The notes below the pieces were generated by a model that was not told the DNA's origin, ran no database searches, and worked only from the letters and a program-made list of their open reading frames with translations. From the NCBI GenBank assembly GCA_022559985.1, contig JAFJTR010000032.1, positions 186,001 to 250,000 of the forward strand: a stretch of DNA of 64,000 bases, given 5' to 3'. Made by a program: the position numbers and the translations under genes. This DNA is from Parastagonospora avenae f. sp. tritici 18332-5 (lineage: Eukaryota; Ascomycota; Dothideomycetes; Pleosporales; Phaeosphaeriaceae). Numbering within the stretch: position 1 is the first letter of the stretch; each line of letters begins with the position of its first letter. This document shows positions 1 to 9,363 of this stretch, piece by piece.

Positions 1-1879
1 CCGCGATTCGTCGCATGGAATTGTACAGGCGACCCGCGCGAGTGCGTCCAAGCACACGGCCCTTTTTGAGTGAGTAGCTGGACATTCGCCGCATAGCCTG
101 TTTCTTTTCGTCATTGGACCCAGACACTTTGTCACCAATACCTCCGAGTTGTGAGCAGTAACGTCCCACAATAGATATAGCATGCTCTAGACGATTAAGA
201 CCCTTCTTTGATGACTTCTCATCTTGCAAGTATACCGAGAAGTGAAAGGCTATTGTTTCATCTAGACTCATGTGATCAGGTACCGGTAGATACCATGCTT
301 GTTGTGCAAAAACAGTATAGAACAGGCGTTCCAAATATTCAGAACTTGGATCGTCTGGAAGGAGATCGAGCAAACTGGAGAGAAAGGCTGATATTTCGCC
401 TTCGGTCGCAAACTTGGTGACTTCTAAGCGCTGGCCGGGCTCTCCAATCTTAGTCACTTCCTGCGTCAACAAGCTTGCTTGGTCAAATGGAGCGAGGCGT
501 TCTCGTGAAACACACACTTCGTCTACAACCCGACCCCTCACGACCAGTACTGAGTCCTTTGACACAAGTCGCGCTGGTCGAACCATCGAAGTCATTGGAT
601 GTGGTGCATACGCACCTAATAAGGTAGTATCCGGAAGCTTCCCGATAGCACTCGGTCCGCCAAACATACAACACCAGGAAGGAAGCGTCGAGTTTGTTCG
701 TCGCCATCTCGATGCATAATTCAAGAGCTTCAAATCGGACGCAAGATTAAGTGTGCGGACGGATACTTCCTTCATCAGCTCTTCAACCGGACGGCTGTAA
801 TCAGGGGCGAGCGCGAGGTCATGAACATCCCTGGAAATAGCCATAATGGCATATACTCGATCGAGGGGGTTCCCACAGAGTAGTCCAGCGTAGTTATGGA
901 TGTTGATGAACAGATTCTCTCCATAGTAGGGCCGGTCCATGATGAACCTGGCACGCCTCTCCCACCACATGCCATACAGCCCCCCTTCAATGCTATATCT
1001 GGCGAATTGATCCGCGCCCGTGATACGCTGTATAGTACGGAGATATACTCGAGGAATGTAGTCCATAGCAAAAAGGATAGGAATTCTGGCAACGGCGTTC
1101 CATTCCATCAACTGATGCCCGCGAAGTATTATGACATCCTGGTTTAGAATTTGTTCTTGCACGATCCATAAACGGTGGGTCCACTCGCCATAGGCTACAC
1201 GAACTAGCCAAGTCCAGCCGAGCTCGAAGAGTTGTTTCTCAATCGGGGTTCCAGTCGTCATGTCATAGCAAATATCTAGCGGTATCGGCTTCAGACCTAT
1301 GTGCCCATTCAGCAATCCACTCGCGCACTTCAAGAGGCTACCAGTCTCGAAAATGCAGTTCCAGGTGCTGTCCGATATATTTTTGTATATCCTCTCGAGC
1401 AGCTGTATCCCTTTTTGCTGTTGCTCTGGTGACTCTTCCGGTCCAAGATAGGTAATGACGCGTTGTGCTTGCGAATAGATCTGGCTCATCATAGAGACTT
1501 GTAAGCCTTTTTCGTAGTTATCTTGCTGATTTATGCTGATCTGATCAATCCAGAAAGTTCGGTTCTCCAGACCTTCTGTGTCCCGTAGGTCACACAAGGC
1601 GTTGTGAAGATTCTTCGTCAACGGAATCGAGCCGATTGTCGAACTGTGCTGGTCCAGTACAAAAGCTCGGCAAGACTGGTCGGGCTCTCCCCAGACGTAT
1701 GAGAGCGCTTGATAACATTTGCTCGAGACAGCGACATGAACGATATGGATCTCGATGCGCGATCTGTTTGGCCTGAGTTCCAGCACGCGGATATCTTCCT
1801 CATCGTCCAAAGGCCGGTAGATGTAACGGGGAGGAAACAGGCGTCTTGTTTTGCGAACAAGAGATCTGATCATATTCAT
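1..1879 (-). CDS. HET-domain (heterokaryon incompatibility) protein, C-terminus beyond left edge
   Basis: The reverse strand is open without a stop from the ATG at 1879 to the window edge, 626 codons, with no intron needed. The N-terminal half carries the signatures of fungal HET domains: YQALSYVWG near residue 55, FWIDQISINQQD near residue 110, and a segment containing WTHRLWIVQEQIL. HET proteins trigger cell death or growth arrest when incompatible hyphae fuse; most family members have no known partner. The start is the first of two close ATGs (MNMIRS). Downstream residues have low similarity to anything I recognise, as is usual for HET tails. No N-terminal NACHT or STAND part is visible on this side. 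The domain assignment is from sequence motifs; a role in incompatibility is inferred from the family only. Confidence 0.9.
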   Translation of the reverse strand, partial: MNMIRSLVRKTRRLFPPRYIYRPLDDEEDIRVLELRPNRSRIEIHIVHVAVSSKCYQALSYVWGEPDQSCRAFVLDQHSSTIGSIPLTKNLHNALCDLRDTEGLENRTFWIDQISINQQDNYEKGLQVSMMSQIYSQAQRVITYLGPEESPEQQQKGIQLLERIYKNISDSTWNCIFETGSLLKCASGLLNGHIGLKPIPLDICYDMTTGTPIEKQLFELGWTWLVRVAYGEWTHRLWIVQEQILNQDVIILRGHQLMEWNAVARIPILFAMDYIPRVYLRTIQRITGADQFARYSIEGGLYGMWWERRARFIMDRPYYGENLFINIHNYAGLLCGNPLDRVYAIMAISRDVHDLALAPDYSRPVEELMKEVSVRTLNLASDLKLLNYASRWRRTNSTLPSWCCMFGGPSAIGKLPDTTLLGAYAPHPMTSMVRPARLVSKDSVLVVRGRVVDEVCVSRERLAPFDQASLLTQEVTKIGEPGQRLEVTKFATEGEISAFLSSLLDLLPDDPSSEYLERLFYTVFAQQAWYLPVPDHMSLDETIAFHFSVYLQDEKSSKKGLNRLEHAISIVGRYCSQLGGIGDKVSGSNDEKKQAMRRMSSYSLKKGRVLGRTRAGRLYNSMRRIA

Positions 1880-2326
1880 GCTCTGGCTTGAGAGTAGATT
1901 TGAGCTGAGATAAGAAGTGGGGGGTACTGAGGTAGCCTTGGGGGTCTAGCTCTTATGCTGTCAGCGTATGCTCGCCAAGACTCAGCCTGCCTGCTGTCAC
2001 CTCATGTCGGTCCCCGCATCAGGCCTGGCAATAATTCATGGTCAGCCAATGACCAGCCTGGAGAGTTTCGCGGTTGTTTTGAAACAGCTCAGATGTAATT
2101 TCGAAGGACTGAATACGCCCTTGCGTTAATGTAGTCAACTTTGCAGCGTTGTAGGATACCGCGAAGGACTCAGGCTGCCGCAAAATCAGAGGGCATTGTA
2201 GAACCGATCTCACAAAGAAGCAGTCAACCCTCCTCATCCGACTTCCTTATAATACATAGCCTCATTCCATCCCAATCCATTCCTCAGGCCAGCGTGCGTC
2301 TAAACCCATCACCACCGATAGAACAG
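1880..2326. other. Intergenic, between HET gene start and the next gene's stop
   Basis: No supported gene or RNA. It should hold the promoter of the HET gene (reading left) and the 3' flank of the small gene that follows. I see no distinctive motif. Confidence 0.6.
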
Positions 2327-2740
2327 TTACATGATCGTATACCCACTGTCGCCACCACTACCCTTCTTAACCCACCCATTTCCCCCATCCTTACCCATCG
2401 CCCTCTCCTTCAACCACTCCTCATCATCCCCGACCATCCTCGCTGCCTCTTCATGCGTGACATGCATCTTCTTAGCTTTTCGGTCCTGATTGTCTCGCTT
2501 CAAACGCTGCCAGCGGGACTTCTTTGGAGGTTCACTGGGTGGGGAGAAAGAGGTGTGCTTTTGTGCGTACTGATCCTCGCGAGGGATCGTGGACCTTGAT
2601 GATTGCTGTGGCTCTTGCATACACGGTCGATCGCTGGCGAACTGCGGTTGTGATGGTGTTGACTGTTTTGATGAATATGGTGGTGGTGGCGCGTCCTCAT
2701 GGAGGAAGGTTTGCGCGTTGTATGTTGGAGATGTAGACAT
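2327..2740 (-). CDS. Small conserved-type hypothetical protein with PPPY motif
   Basis: A single-exon frame of 137 residues starts at an ATG on the reverse strand. The N-terminal half is Ser/Pro/Gln-rich and contains APPPPYSS, a PPxY motif of the kind bound by WW domains of Rsp5-type ubiquitin ligases. The second half is basic and then charged (KKSRWQRLKRDNQDRKAKK, then EEAARMVGDDEEWLKER), consistent with a helical segment. Codon use and composition look coding, unlike the overlapping frames. I do not recognise the family. It diverges from the eIF3m gene, with about 600 bp of shared upstream DNA. Function is unknown; a role as a ubiquitin-ligase adaptor is only a guess from the motif. Confidence 0.65.
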   Translation of the reverse strand: MSTSPTYNAQTFLHEDAPPPPYSSKQSTPSQPQFASDRPCMQEPQQSSRSTIPREDQYAQKHTSFSPPSEPPKKSRWQRLKRDNQDRKAKKMHVTHEEAARMVGDDEEWLKERAMGKDGGNGWVKKGSGGDSGYTIM

Positions 2741-3339
2741 GGTGATTTTGGGGCATGAATGTGGTAGATGGCTGGGGTCACGGACGTTATAAAGATCCCA
2801 TGATCTTCAATGGCGCGCCTGAGGCTGTAATGGTCGGGACGACAGAGGCCAAGGCTTCATCGGAAAGTCGGATCGGTGGTTTGCTTGGCTGGGGAAGTAA
2901 ATTCATGACGATGCAGCACGACTGGATTAAGAAGAAAAGCAAGAGATGGATTTTTGCTTGATGCTGTGTATACTTCGTATATGTTACCACCAACCTCAAT
3001 GCATTCGCGAGGCACTCTATTGCGACAAGTTTGAGCGGCTCATGACGATATAAAGAGCCGCAGAATTCATGTAATGAGATTGAGAAGTACAATGTTGAAG
3101 GAAGTCAAGCTACATTACATTGCAGTCCATTATGGTGTTTGATGGTGGAATGGTGTTCGGTGAAGGTGTGTGACTGGTGGGGCAGCCTATCGATAGCGAC
3201 TTCCGTTTTGGAAATTTGGTAAATCTTGGCATCCCACCACAGGACAAGCGCACGCTGTAACAAACACGCACATCAACGCCCGCGACCCAGCGCACCCGCC
3301 CCCTCGAACCTACAGGCATATTACCACGCGCCAATCACT
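2741..3339. other. Divergent promoter region upstream of the small PPPY gene and eIF3m
   Basis: About 600 bp without a supported gene. Short open frames here are not convincing. It must supply both upstream regions; I cannot name a specific site. Confidence 0.55.
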
Positions 3340-4713
3340 ATGCCGGGCCCCAAGAACACGATCCTCATCGAGGGCAGCTTCGAGGAGCTTACCGACGAGT
3401 TCGCACAATACATCGACTCCCTCAAAAAATCCCAGGGCGAGGAGGCTTCAAACCTGCAGGGCGAGACGGCAGAGCTCCTGAAGGAGAACAAGAAGGATGA
3501 CGTGCTCAAGAAGCTGGTCGTCGGAGCACAGGCGCTCAACCAGGCGCCGGAGAAGGGTATGGGCGCAATGCTGCACTGAAAGAGAGACATGGAGGGGCTA
3601 ACAGTGTGCGCGACAGAGTTCATTGCAGCCTACAACCTGCTGATTCACCTCGTAAACCAGTCGCCGAGTGTCAACATGTACCTGCCCAAGATCTGCCAGA
3701 ACCTCAGCGCCCCGATCTCGTCATCGCCCCAGAACGGCGGTGGCCTTGCTCTTTCGATTCTCAGCACAATCTTCAACACCACTTCGGCTGGCAGTGAAGT
3801 GCGGTACCACGTGCTTCTTGCTATCCTGCGTGTCATTCGCGCGACTTCCAACTTTGAGACTCTGCGACCACAATTGAAGCAGCTGGACAAGTGGTTAGAG
3901 GCCTGGGAGACAGAGGAGGAAGACTCCCGCAAGCTGTACCTTGCAGTAAGCGATGTCGCGTCGGATGCTGGGGAGAGCGAGCAGGCATACACATACCTTC
4001 TCCGCGCACTGCGGACATACCCCTCAGAGGAGGCTTCATCGCCAGAAGCCCGCGAGCTCTCCCTCCGCGCCCTCAAGTCCGCCCTCACCCACCCCACCCA
4101 CTTCGACTTCCAGGACTTGACCGACCTCGACTCGATCCAGGCCCTCCGCAACTCGGACCCTATCTTCTTCCAGCTCCTCGAGATCTTCAACTCGGATTTG
4201 CTTGACGACTACAACGACTTCAAGGACGAGCACGATGGCTGGGTCGAGGAGTCTGGTCTCGACGGTGCGGCGCTGAACCGCAAGATGCGTCTCCTCACAC
4301 TTGCCTCCATGGCTGCGTCAGCAGGTCAGACCCGATCCCTGCCATACGATAAGATTGCAAAGGCCCTGCAAATTCCCTCCGAGGAGGTCGAGATGTGGGT
4401 CATCGACGTGATCCGCGCCGGGCTCGTCGAGGGCAAGCTCAGCCAGCTCAACCAGACCTTCCTCATCCACCGCTCAACATACCGCGTCTTCGGCGACAAC
4501 CAGTGGAGAGAGGTCTCTTCAAGGCTCGACATGTGGCGGAACAGCTTGACTGGTGTGCTGCAGGTCATCCAGGCGGAGAAGCAGAGGTTCTTGCAGGAAA
4601 AGGAGGACGAGGCGAACAAGGCAGATAACAAGTACGATTCGGCGAGGGGTTTCCAGAGGGGCGGACAGAGGAAGCAGCCTAGGGCACTGGACGATGATAT
4701 GGGTCTGGAATAG
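3340..4713 (+). CDS. eif3m: Translation initiation factor eIF3 subunit M (PCI domain)
   Basis: Two exons, 3340-3556 and 3617-4713, joined over a 60 bp intron (GTATGG to GACAG), give 437 residues. Splicing links ALNQAPEK to EFIAAYNLL, restoring the run expected for eIF3m; unspliced, the first frame ends soon after. The start is MPGPKNTILIEGSF, the usual fungal N-terminus. A PCI domain covers roughly residues 215-385, with the winged-helix part around IAKALQIPSEEVEMWVID and VEGKLSQLNQTFLIHR. The tail is basic and Gly/Gln/Arg-rich. eIF3m is a scaffold subunit of the eIF3 complex that binds the 40S ribosome in the cytoplasm. Length fits the family. It is convergent with the UMP/CMP kinase gene. 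Confidence 0.95.
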
Positions 4714-4895
4714 AGGAAGCTTGCGATAGAAGGATGCATGCCTGACGACACCTGCACGACACGGGTAGGAAAGGGCGGTGGCATTCAAGGCTTTTCTGGG
4801 ATAACGAACAGCAGTCTTCGCGCTGCAAGTAGAGAAAATTCGATATGTACTGTGCAATCATTCTATGGAAGTCGTCTATCGTGATGTCCTAAGAT

Positions 4896-5989
4896 CTATG
4901 CGTTCTGCGTTTGCACAAACTTGAGCTTGATGGGGTCAACACCTCGCTCAGCAAAGAACTTTTGAACATCGGCGTACACCTCGTTCGGGTCCCTCTCGGC
5001 GTTGACCTTGACTACCCTGCCCTGCTTCTCAAACTCGTCAACGACGGGCATGCTTGTCTCGACAAAGGTGCGGAAGCGCTTCTTGATCGACTCGAGATTA
5101 TCGTCGGCGCGGCCAGAGGTCTCACCACGGTGCAGCAGACGCTTCTCCATGACGGCCTCGGAGCACTCGAAGAAGAGGGTGAACTTGGAGGGAACAACGG
5201 TGCGCTCGAAGGCGTGGGCTTGATCGAGTTTGCGAGGGAAGCCTGGATTGCACAGATTAACTTTGTCCTTCATAATTCCAATGATTCGACATACCATCAA
5301 TCAAGAATAGCCCCTTCTTATTCTCGCCCGCGATGCTCGCCTTCATAGCATTCTCCAGCAGCTGGACAGTGACCTCCATGGGCACAATCGTGCCCTCCTT
5401 GATGTACGTCTTGATCATCTCGCCGAACTCGCTGCCAGGGCGGTCTTGCTCCTCGCGCAACAGATCTCCAGCAGAGAGGTGCTTGAAGCCATAATCGGAC
5501 ACGAGTTTCTGGCACTGCGTGCCCTTGCCCGCGCCAGGGCCGCCGAGGACGAAGATCACAGTGACCTCATCCGCGGACCATAGGGGGCTGGTGCGCGTCG
5601 TTGCGCCGAGGTTGTCGATAGCAGGCATCTTCAGATATGTTTACGTCTTAATGGGGATGCGATGGTTTAATGTTGCGTCCGCTCGGTGCAGGATTGGTGC
5701 TCGAATAGCCAACTACAGGGCCCTGAGGCTTATACGCAGCTTCTTCCTTGCGCTGGTCGACAATCTTCTTGAAGAGGAAGCTGCCGAGGGCGAAGATACC
5801 GACAATGGGCCAGACTTTGAGAGGCGACTTGGAGGGTGGGGCAGAGATGTGTGATGGGGGTTCGTTGGGGCCCGTGGGTTCGCCGGGTTGACGTAGGCGG
5901 GAGGCGTGGGGGCGCGAGGTGGTGAAGTTGCGAGACAGCAATTGGGGGGTGCGGAAGGTGGCTCTGAGGGTGGTGGTGGTGGGAGACAT
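4896..5989 (-). CDS. ura6: UMP/CMP kinase (uridylate kinase) with mitochondrial/membrane-type leader
   Basis: The kinase core comes from two exons, 5628-5295 and 5242-4896, with a 52 bp intron that restores FLIDG-FPRKLDQ. It shows the P-loop GGPGAGKGTQ, HLSAGDLLR and TSGRADDN lid motifs of Ura6, which phosphorylates UMP and CMP with ATP. Immediately upstream is an open frame from the ATG at 5989 that encodes an Arg/Ser/Thr-rich leader with RNFTTSR and a hydrophobic segment (VWPIVGIFALGSFLF). A GT-AG intron of 85-88 bp (donor GTAGTT at 5716 or GTTGGC at 5713, acceptor just before 5628) joins it in frame, giving about 317 residues. Filamentous-fungal Ura6 proteins often carry such a leader (recalled, not checked). 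Initiation at 5628 would give a soluble 226-residue enzyme. The core is certain; the leader exon is likely. Confidence 0.88.
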
Positions 5990-6360
5990 GGCAGATGGGT
6001 GGGAGCAGTATGACGGGGTTGGCTGGGGGTGTTTGTGCAGCTCTCTTTTCGTTAGCGTGCGTGCATTAGCGTCATCGAGCATGGATGGATAACGCTCTTA
6101 CCTTCACCTCTTTCGAGGGGAGAATGAAGTCGTTGCTGCCTATACAGGCTTCTATTTGATCAATCTAAACATCACTGCTAATCTCACAGCGACTGACAAG
6201 AAACCACTGCAACAGCACTTCGGCTTGACATTTGATATCGACGAAAGCGTTACCTTTGACTATACTCCCATACTGCACACGATAATTCGTAGCAAAGGCT
6301 GAGCATTTGTTTCCACTTACTGATACACGTCTCGAACCATCTCAGAACCGAACAGCAGAA
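5990..6360. other. Divergent promoter between ura6 and the 2EXR/DUF7730-like gene
   Basis: 371 bp with no coding signal; it holds both 5' regions. Nothing specific recognised. Confidence 0.55.
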
Positions 6361-7314
6361 ATGGGCCCAACCACCTGCCTCTTCTCCCGCACCCGACCCA
6401 GCAAATCCTCCCCCAAGGAAATCCGCGGCTTCCTCTCCCTCCCCGGAGAAGTCCGCAACCAAATCTACGCTTACTACTTCGAATCCCAATTCCGCTGCGA
6501 AATCGCCTCCGAAAGCGCCAACTTCAACCCACCCGCGCTCAAGACCGTCAAGCTGTGGGCCGGCTCATACTCCACCAAGTCCCCATCAGTCCAATACCCC
6601 TCTCCAACCAAGTCAAACACCCCACTTACCATCCGTGTATCCCGACCGCTGGGTAAGTACACCATCGTCCACGGGATCCAGACAAACTGGCTCGCCTCGC
6701 TGTTTGCAGTCAATCTGGTGTGCAAGCAACTGCACGCCGAGACCTTGCCGTTTATCTACCAAAAGACCGAATTCGTATTCGACGCGCCAAAGCGTATCTT
6801 ATCGTTCCTCAGCGTTGTTTCAAACTCGAAACTGGTATACATCACTAAGCTGCAATTGCACTACACGACCTATGGCGCGCCCCGCATGGCTGCAGATTGC
6901 GTGTGGCAGGACAAGCATAAACAGAGCTGGCTGCGCGCGTGCACTGCGGCGTCGAAGAAACTCGTCAACTTGCAGAGCCTCGGGATATGGATACGCGTGC
7001 TCGACTCGCCTTTACGGTTAAATCTAAGAGAAGCGTGGGTGCTGCCGTTGTTGCAGTTCCGGCGCCTTACGCGCGACACCGAGACGCTCAAGACCGTTGA
7101 TATCGACTTCCGCACCGGCCTGTCAGGCTTCAAGTTTGCGAATCCACGGGTCAGACATGCGAGTGAGGACCTGCACCGCTTGTTCGGCCAGGCGATCAGA
7201 CTTGCTGTACTGGGTGCGAAGGAGGGTGTGGCTATGAAGGGGTTCAATGATGCGTGGGAGGGCGAGCATGAGATGTGGCAGTATCATTTGGGGTATGGGA
7301 AGGCGGGGTGGTGA
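6361..7314 (+). CDS. 2EXR/DUF7730-like protein (F-box-like N-terminus)
   Basis: A single exon of 317 residues. Near residue 20 it has the run GFLSLPGEVRNQIYAYYF, the LP-x-E-(I/V)RNxIY signature that opens the large fungal 2EXR/DUF7730 families. A later VNLVCKQLHAETLPFIYQKTEF segment is equally typical (new or old C..Q-x-xxE..P..Y). These proteins are expanded in Pezizomycotina and have no established biochemical role; resemblance to F-box starts is superficial. The ATG at 6361 is preferred because it begins the conserved-looking protein; an in-frame ATG 18 codons upstream at 6307 is possible. It is transcribed away from ura6. Confidence 0.85.
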   Translation: MGPTTCLFSRTRPSKSSPKEIRGFLSLPGEVRNQIYAYYFESQFRCEIASESANFNPPALKTVKLWAGSYSTKSPSVQYPSPTKSNTPLTIRVSRPLGKYTIVHGIQTNWLASLFAVNLVCKQLHAETLPFIYQKTEFVFDAPKRILSFLSVVSNSKLVYITKLQLHYTTYGAPRMAADCVWQDKHKQSWLRACTAASKKLVNLQSLGIWIRVLDSPLRLNLREAWVLPLLQFRRLTRDTETLKTVDIDFRTGLSGFKFANPRVRHASEDLHRLFGQAIRLAVLGAKEGVAMKGFNDAWEGEHEMWQYHLGYGKAGW

Positions 7315-8481
7315 GGTGAAGTGGACGGAGGTAGAAGCGACGATTATCATGTATGGCTGGATAGGGATGGGAGTTTATGGCGTTTTACGGATATTGGGAG
7401 GCTACACTGTCATCTTACCAAGCAAATGAGTAGCTACAAAAGCAGCAAGTTGTTCGTGCTACCGTAACGAGCAAACGCTATAATTGTTCTACGAGCAGCA
7501 TGTTTCCAATTGCTCAATCACTAAAACATAGCCTGAACGCATTTTCCAACTCGAGCTCTTTGCATTCCTCTCTCCACGCTATGCAGTGTCGATCGTTCCC
7601 AACGACACCCAAGATGAGAGTGGATCTACACACTTGAAACGTAGTTGAGCAAGGCACGAATTGAAAATAAAATATAAACGAGCAGATCACATTGAGATCG
7701 ATTTGTAGACTTGCAAGAGAGCCATGTCATTGTAATATGAACAGCGAGACTGTTAAATATACTGTATCAGAAGTGCTGCGTCAAAGATTTGCTTCATAAG
7801 TCGTATAGCCGCCCACCCCACCAATTGTCCGATAAAGAACGAATCGTACAAGTTACAATTTGAGTGTCCGCTTCCATGTGTGACACTGTCCTGAACGCCG
7901 TCCGCTTATTGCACTGACGAAGCCTCGTCATAGTGCGTTACAATTTGTTACCATACCCAAGCGCCGAGAAAAGCAGTTGTCTGATGTGTTGTGACAGAGA
8001 TAAAATCCAGATGTCATGCTGCTGCAAGGTAGCGCTGAAGAAAACGCCGTCATACTTCTTTGCAACATGCCAGTTGCGTAAAGTGTACCGTATGTAGCCC
8101 GAAAGATTGTCCCAACGCGTCTGTAACGTGATGAGTGTCGTACTGTTCCGTTCGAACACCGCAAGAAAGTGGCCATTTTGGTCCACATATGTCAGGTAAC
8201 TCAGATTGATGAAATATCTCATACAGGAAGGATGTTGATCCTTGTCCAATTGTAGCGATGATGCGTTCGGCTGGTGTCGAAAAGCGTGGGCCAAATTTGC
8301 GCTGCAAAATTCGACGGCACTTCGTAATGCTAGTCATACATGATGGTGAAAGGATCTACGGAACCGTTATCCTGAATATGGTCCTGTTCGAGAAGCTTTA
8401 GCGACAGGAAGTCCGCGTAAGGTATGAGGGCTGAGAAAAGGGCATACCGGAGATGGTAAATAGTTATAGCTTCTCCCTCAT
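7315..8481. other. Convergent intergenic region, possible gene relic
   Basis: 1.17 kb between two gene ends. On the reverse strand a frame from about 8294 to 7938 has protein-like composition (YLTYVDQNGHFLAVFE near its middle) but no ATG; an overlapping frame does start with ATG at 8337. No splice pair I tried joins them convincingly. It may be a decayed gene or chance. Nothing else seen. Confidence 0.4.
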
Positions 8482-9363
8482 CTAATCCATGTAGAAGTCG
8501 CCCTTGAGGATTCGCTCCTGCATGGCGTCGGGGACCTTTGGTTGCTTCGGCATCTCGCGGGCCGGCGGCTCCATGATAGCGACGCTCTTGGCCCTTTGGT
8601 GGCCATGTGACCCCAAGGACGGCGGAGGACCGGACATGGAGCCTCTCTCAGCTCGCGAGCGGAGGTTCTCCGCGAAGTTGTAGCCTTCGCCTGTAAGTGG
8701 TGATGTCAGCAAGCTGTTTGCAAGGTCATTCTCAGAATGCTCGGTAACATGCTCTGCTATGGAGGGCGGTCTGATATGGGAAATGGATTTGGATCTGAAA
8801 GAACCAGGGGAAAGGGGTCCCAGAAGAAATGAAGATGGGGAAGGCAGGGAACGCGACAATGAAGACAGACCTCGACCTCGACCAGTCGGGGGAGAGGAGG
8901 CTTTATGGACGGAGGGTCTACCATTTGGGTTCCCAACGCTCCCATTGCTCTGCCTAACGTCCCGCAGGGCGCGTGCACCGAAGCTTAACCGTCGAGCAAA
9001 GGGGGTCGCTGGGTTGCTGCTAGCAGCTGAATTGGAGGGGGCGTAGTCATCCTCAAAAGGACTCTCGTCGACGGAGCCCGAGTTCGCACTGGAGATGCTC
9101 TCCGTGCGTGTGCGAGGGGTCTGGAGGAAAGGCGAAGTTTGGCCAGGCGAGGCCCCGAGCCCAATGGTCGTGAGCGAGAGCCGCCGTCGTTGGGCGTTGG
9201 CAGCAGCTGTGGTGATGGGGCCTGAACCCCCCGTGCCCTGTTGACCAACGTAGCTGCCGGAGCGGCCGAACAGGTCCTGGAAGGTCTGAGAAGTGACAGA
9301 AGCACGTCGCCGGTCGGTTGCAGCTGGCGAGGGTAGCGGAGGTGAGTTGTTGTCGTTCGACAT
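8482..9363 (-). CDS. Ser/Pro-rich conserved-type hypothetical protein
   Basis: An uninterrupted 293-residue frame begins at an ATG. Composition is rich in Ser, Pro, Gly and Arg, so the chain is probably disordered. Repeated RRxS and SP sites (RRRLSL, ARRLSF, SPLTGEGYNF) look like basophilic and proline-directed kinase targets. The C-terminus is distinctive and more ordered: MPKQPKVPDAMQERILKGDFYMD. I recall uncharacterised fungal proteins ending similarly, but cannot confirm that here. No signal peptide or membrane segment. The gene stands alone, with 2 kb of empty DNA upstream. Function unknown. Confidence 0.75.
   Translation of the reverse strand: MSNDNNSPPLPSPAATDRRRASVTSQTFQDLFGRSGSYVGQQGTGGSGPITTAAANAQRRRLSLTTIGLGASPGQTSPFLQTPRTRTESISSANSGSVDESPFEDDYAPSNSAASSNPATPFARRLSFGARALRDVRQSNGSVGNPNGRPSVHKASSPPTGRGRGLSSLSRSLPSPSSFLLGPLSPGSFRSKSISHIRPPSIAEHVTEHSENDLANSLLTSPLTGEGYNFAENLRSRAERGSMSGPPPSLGSHGHQRAKSVAIMEPPAREMPKQPKVPDAMQERILKGDFYMD

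Noticed and set aside
3645..4190. 181-codon reverse-strand frame opposite eIF3m
   Set aside because: Shadow of the eIF3m exon; Arg/Ser-rich composition is a by-product of its codon use.
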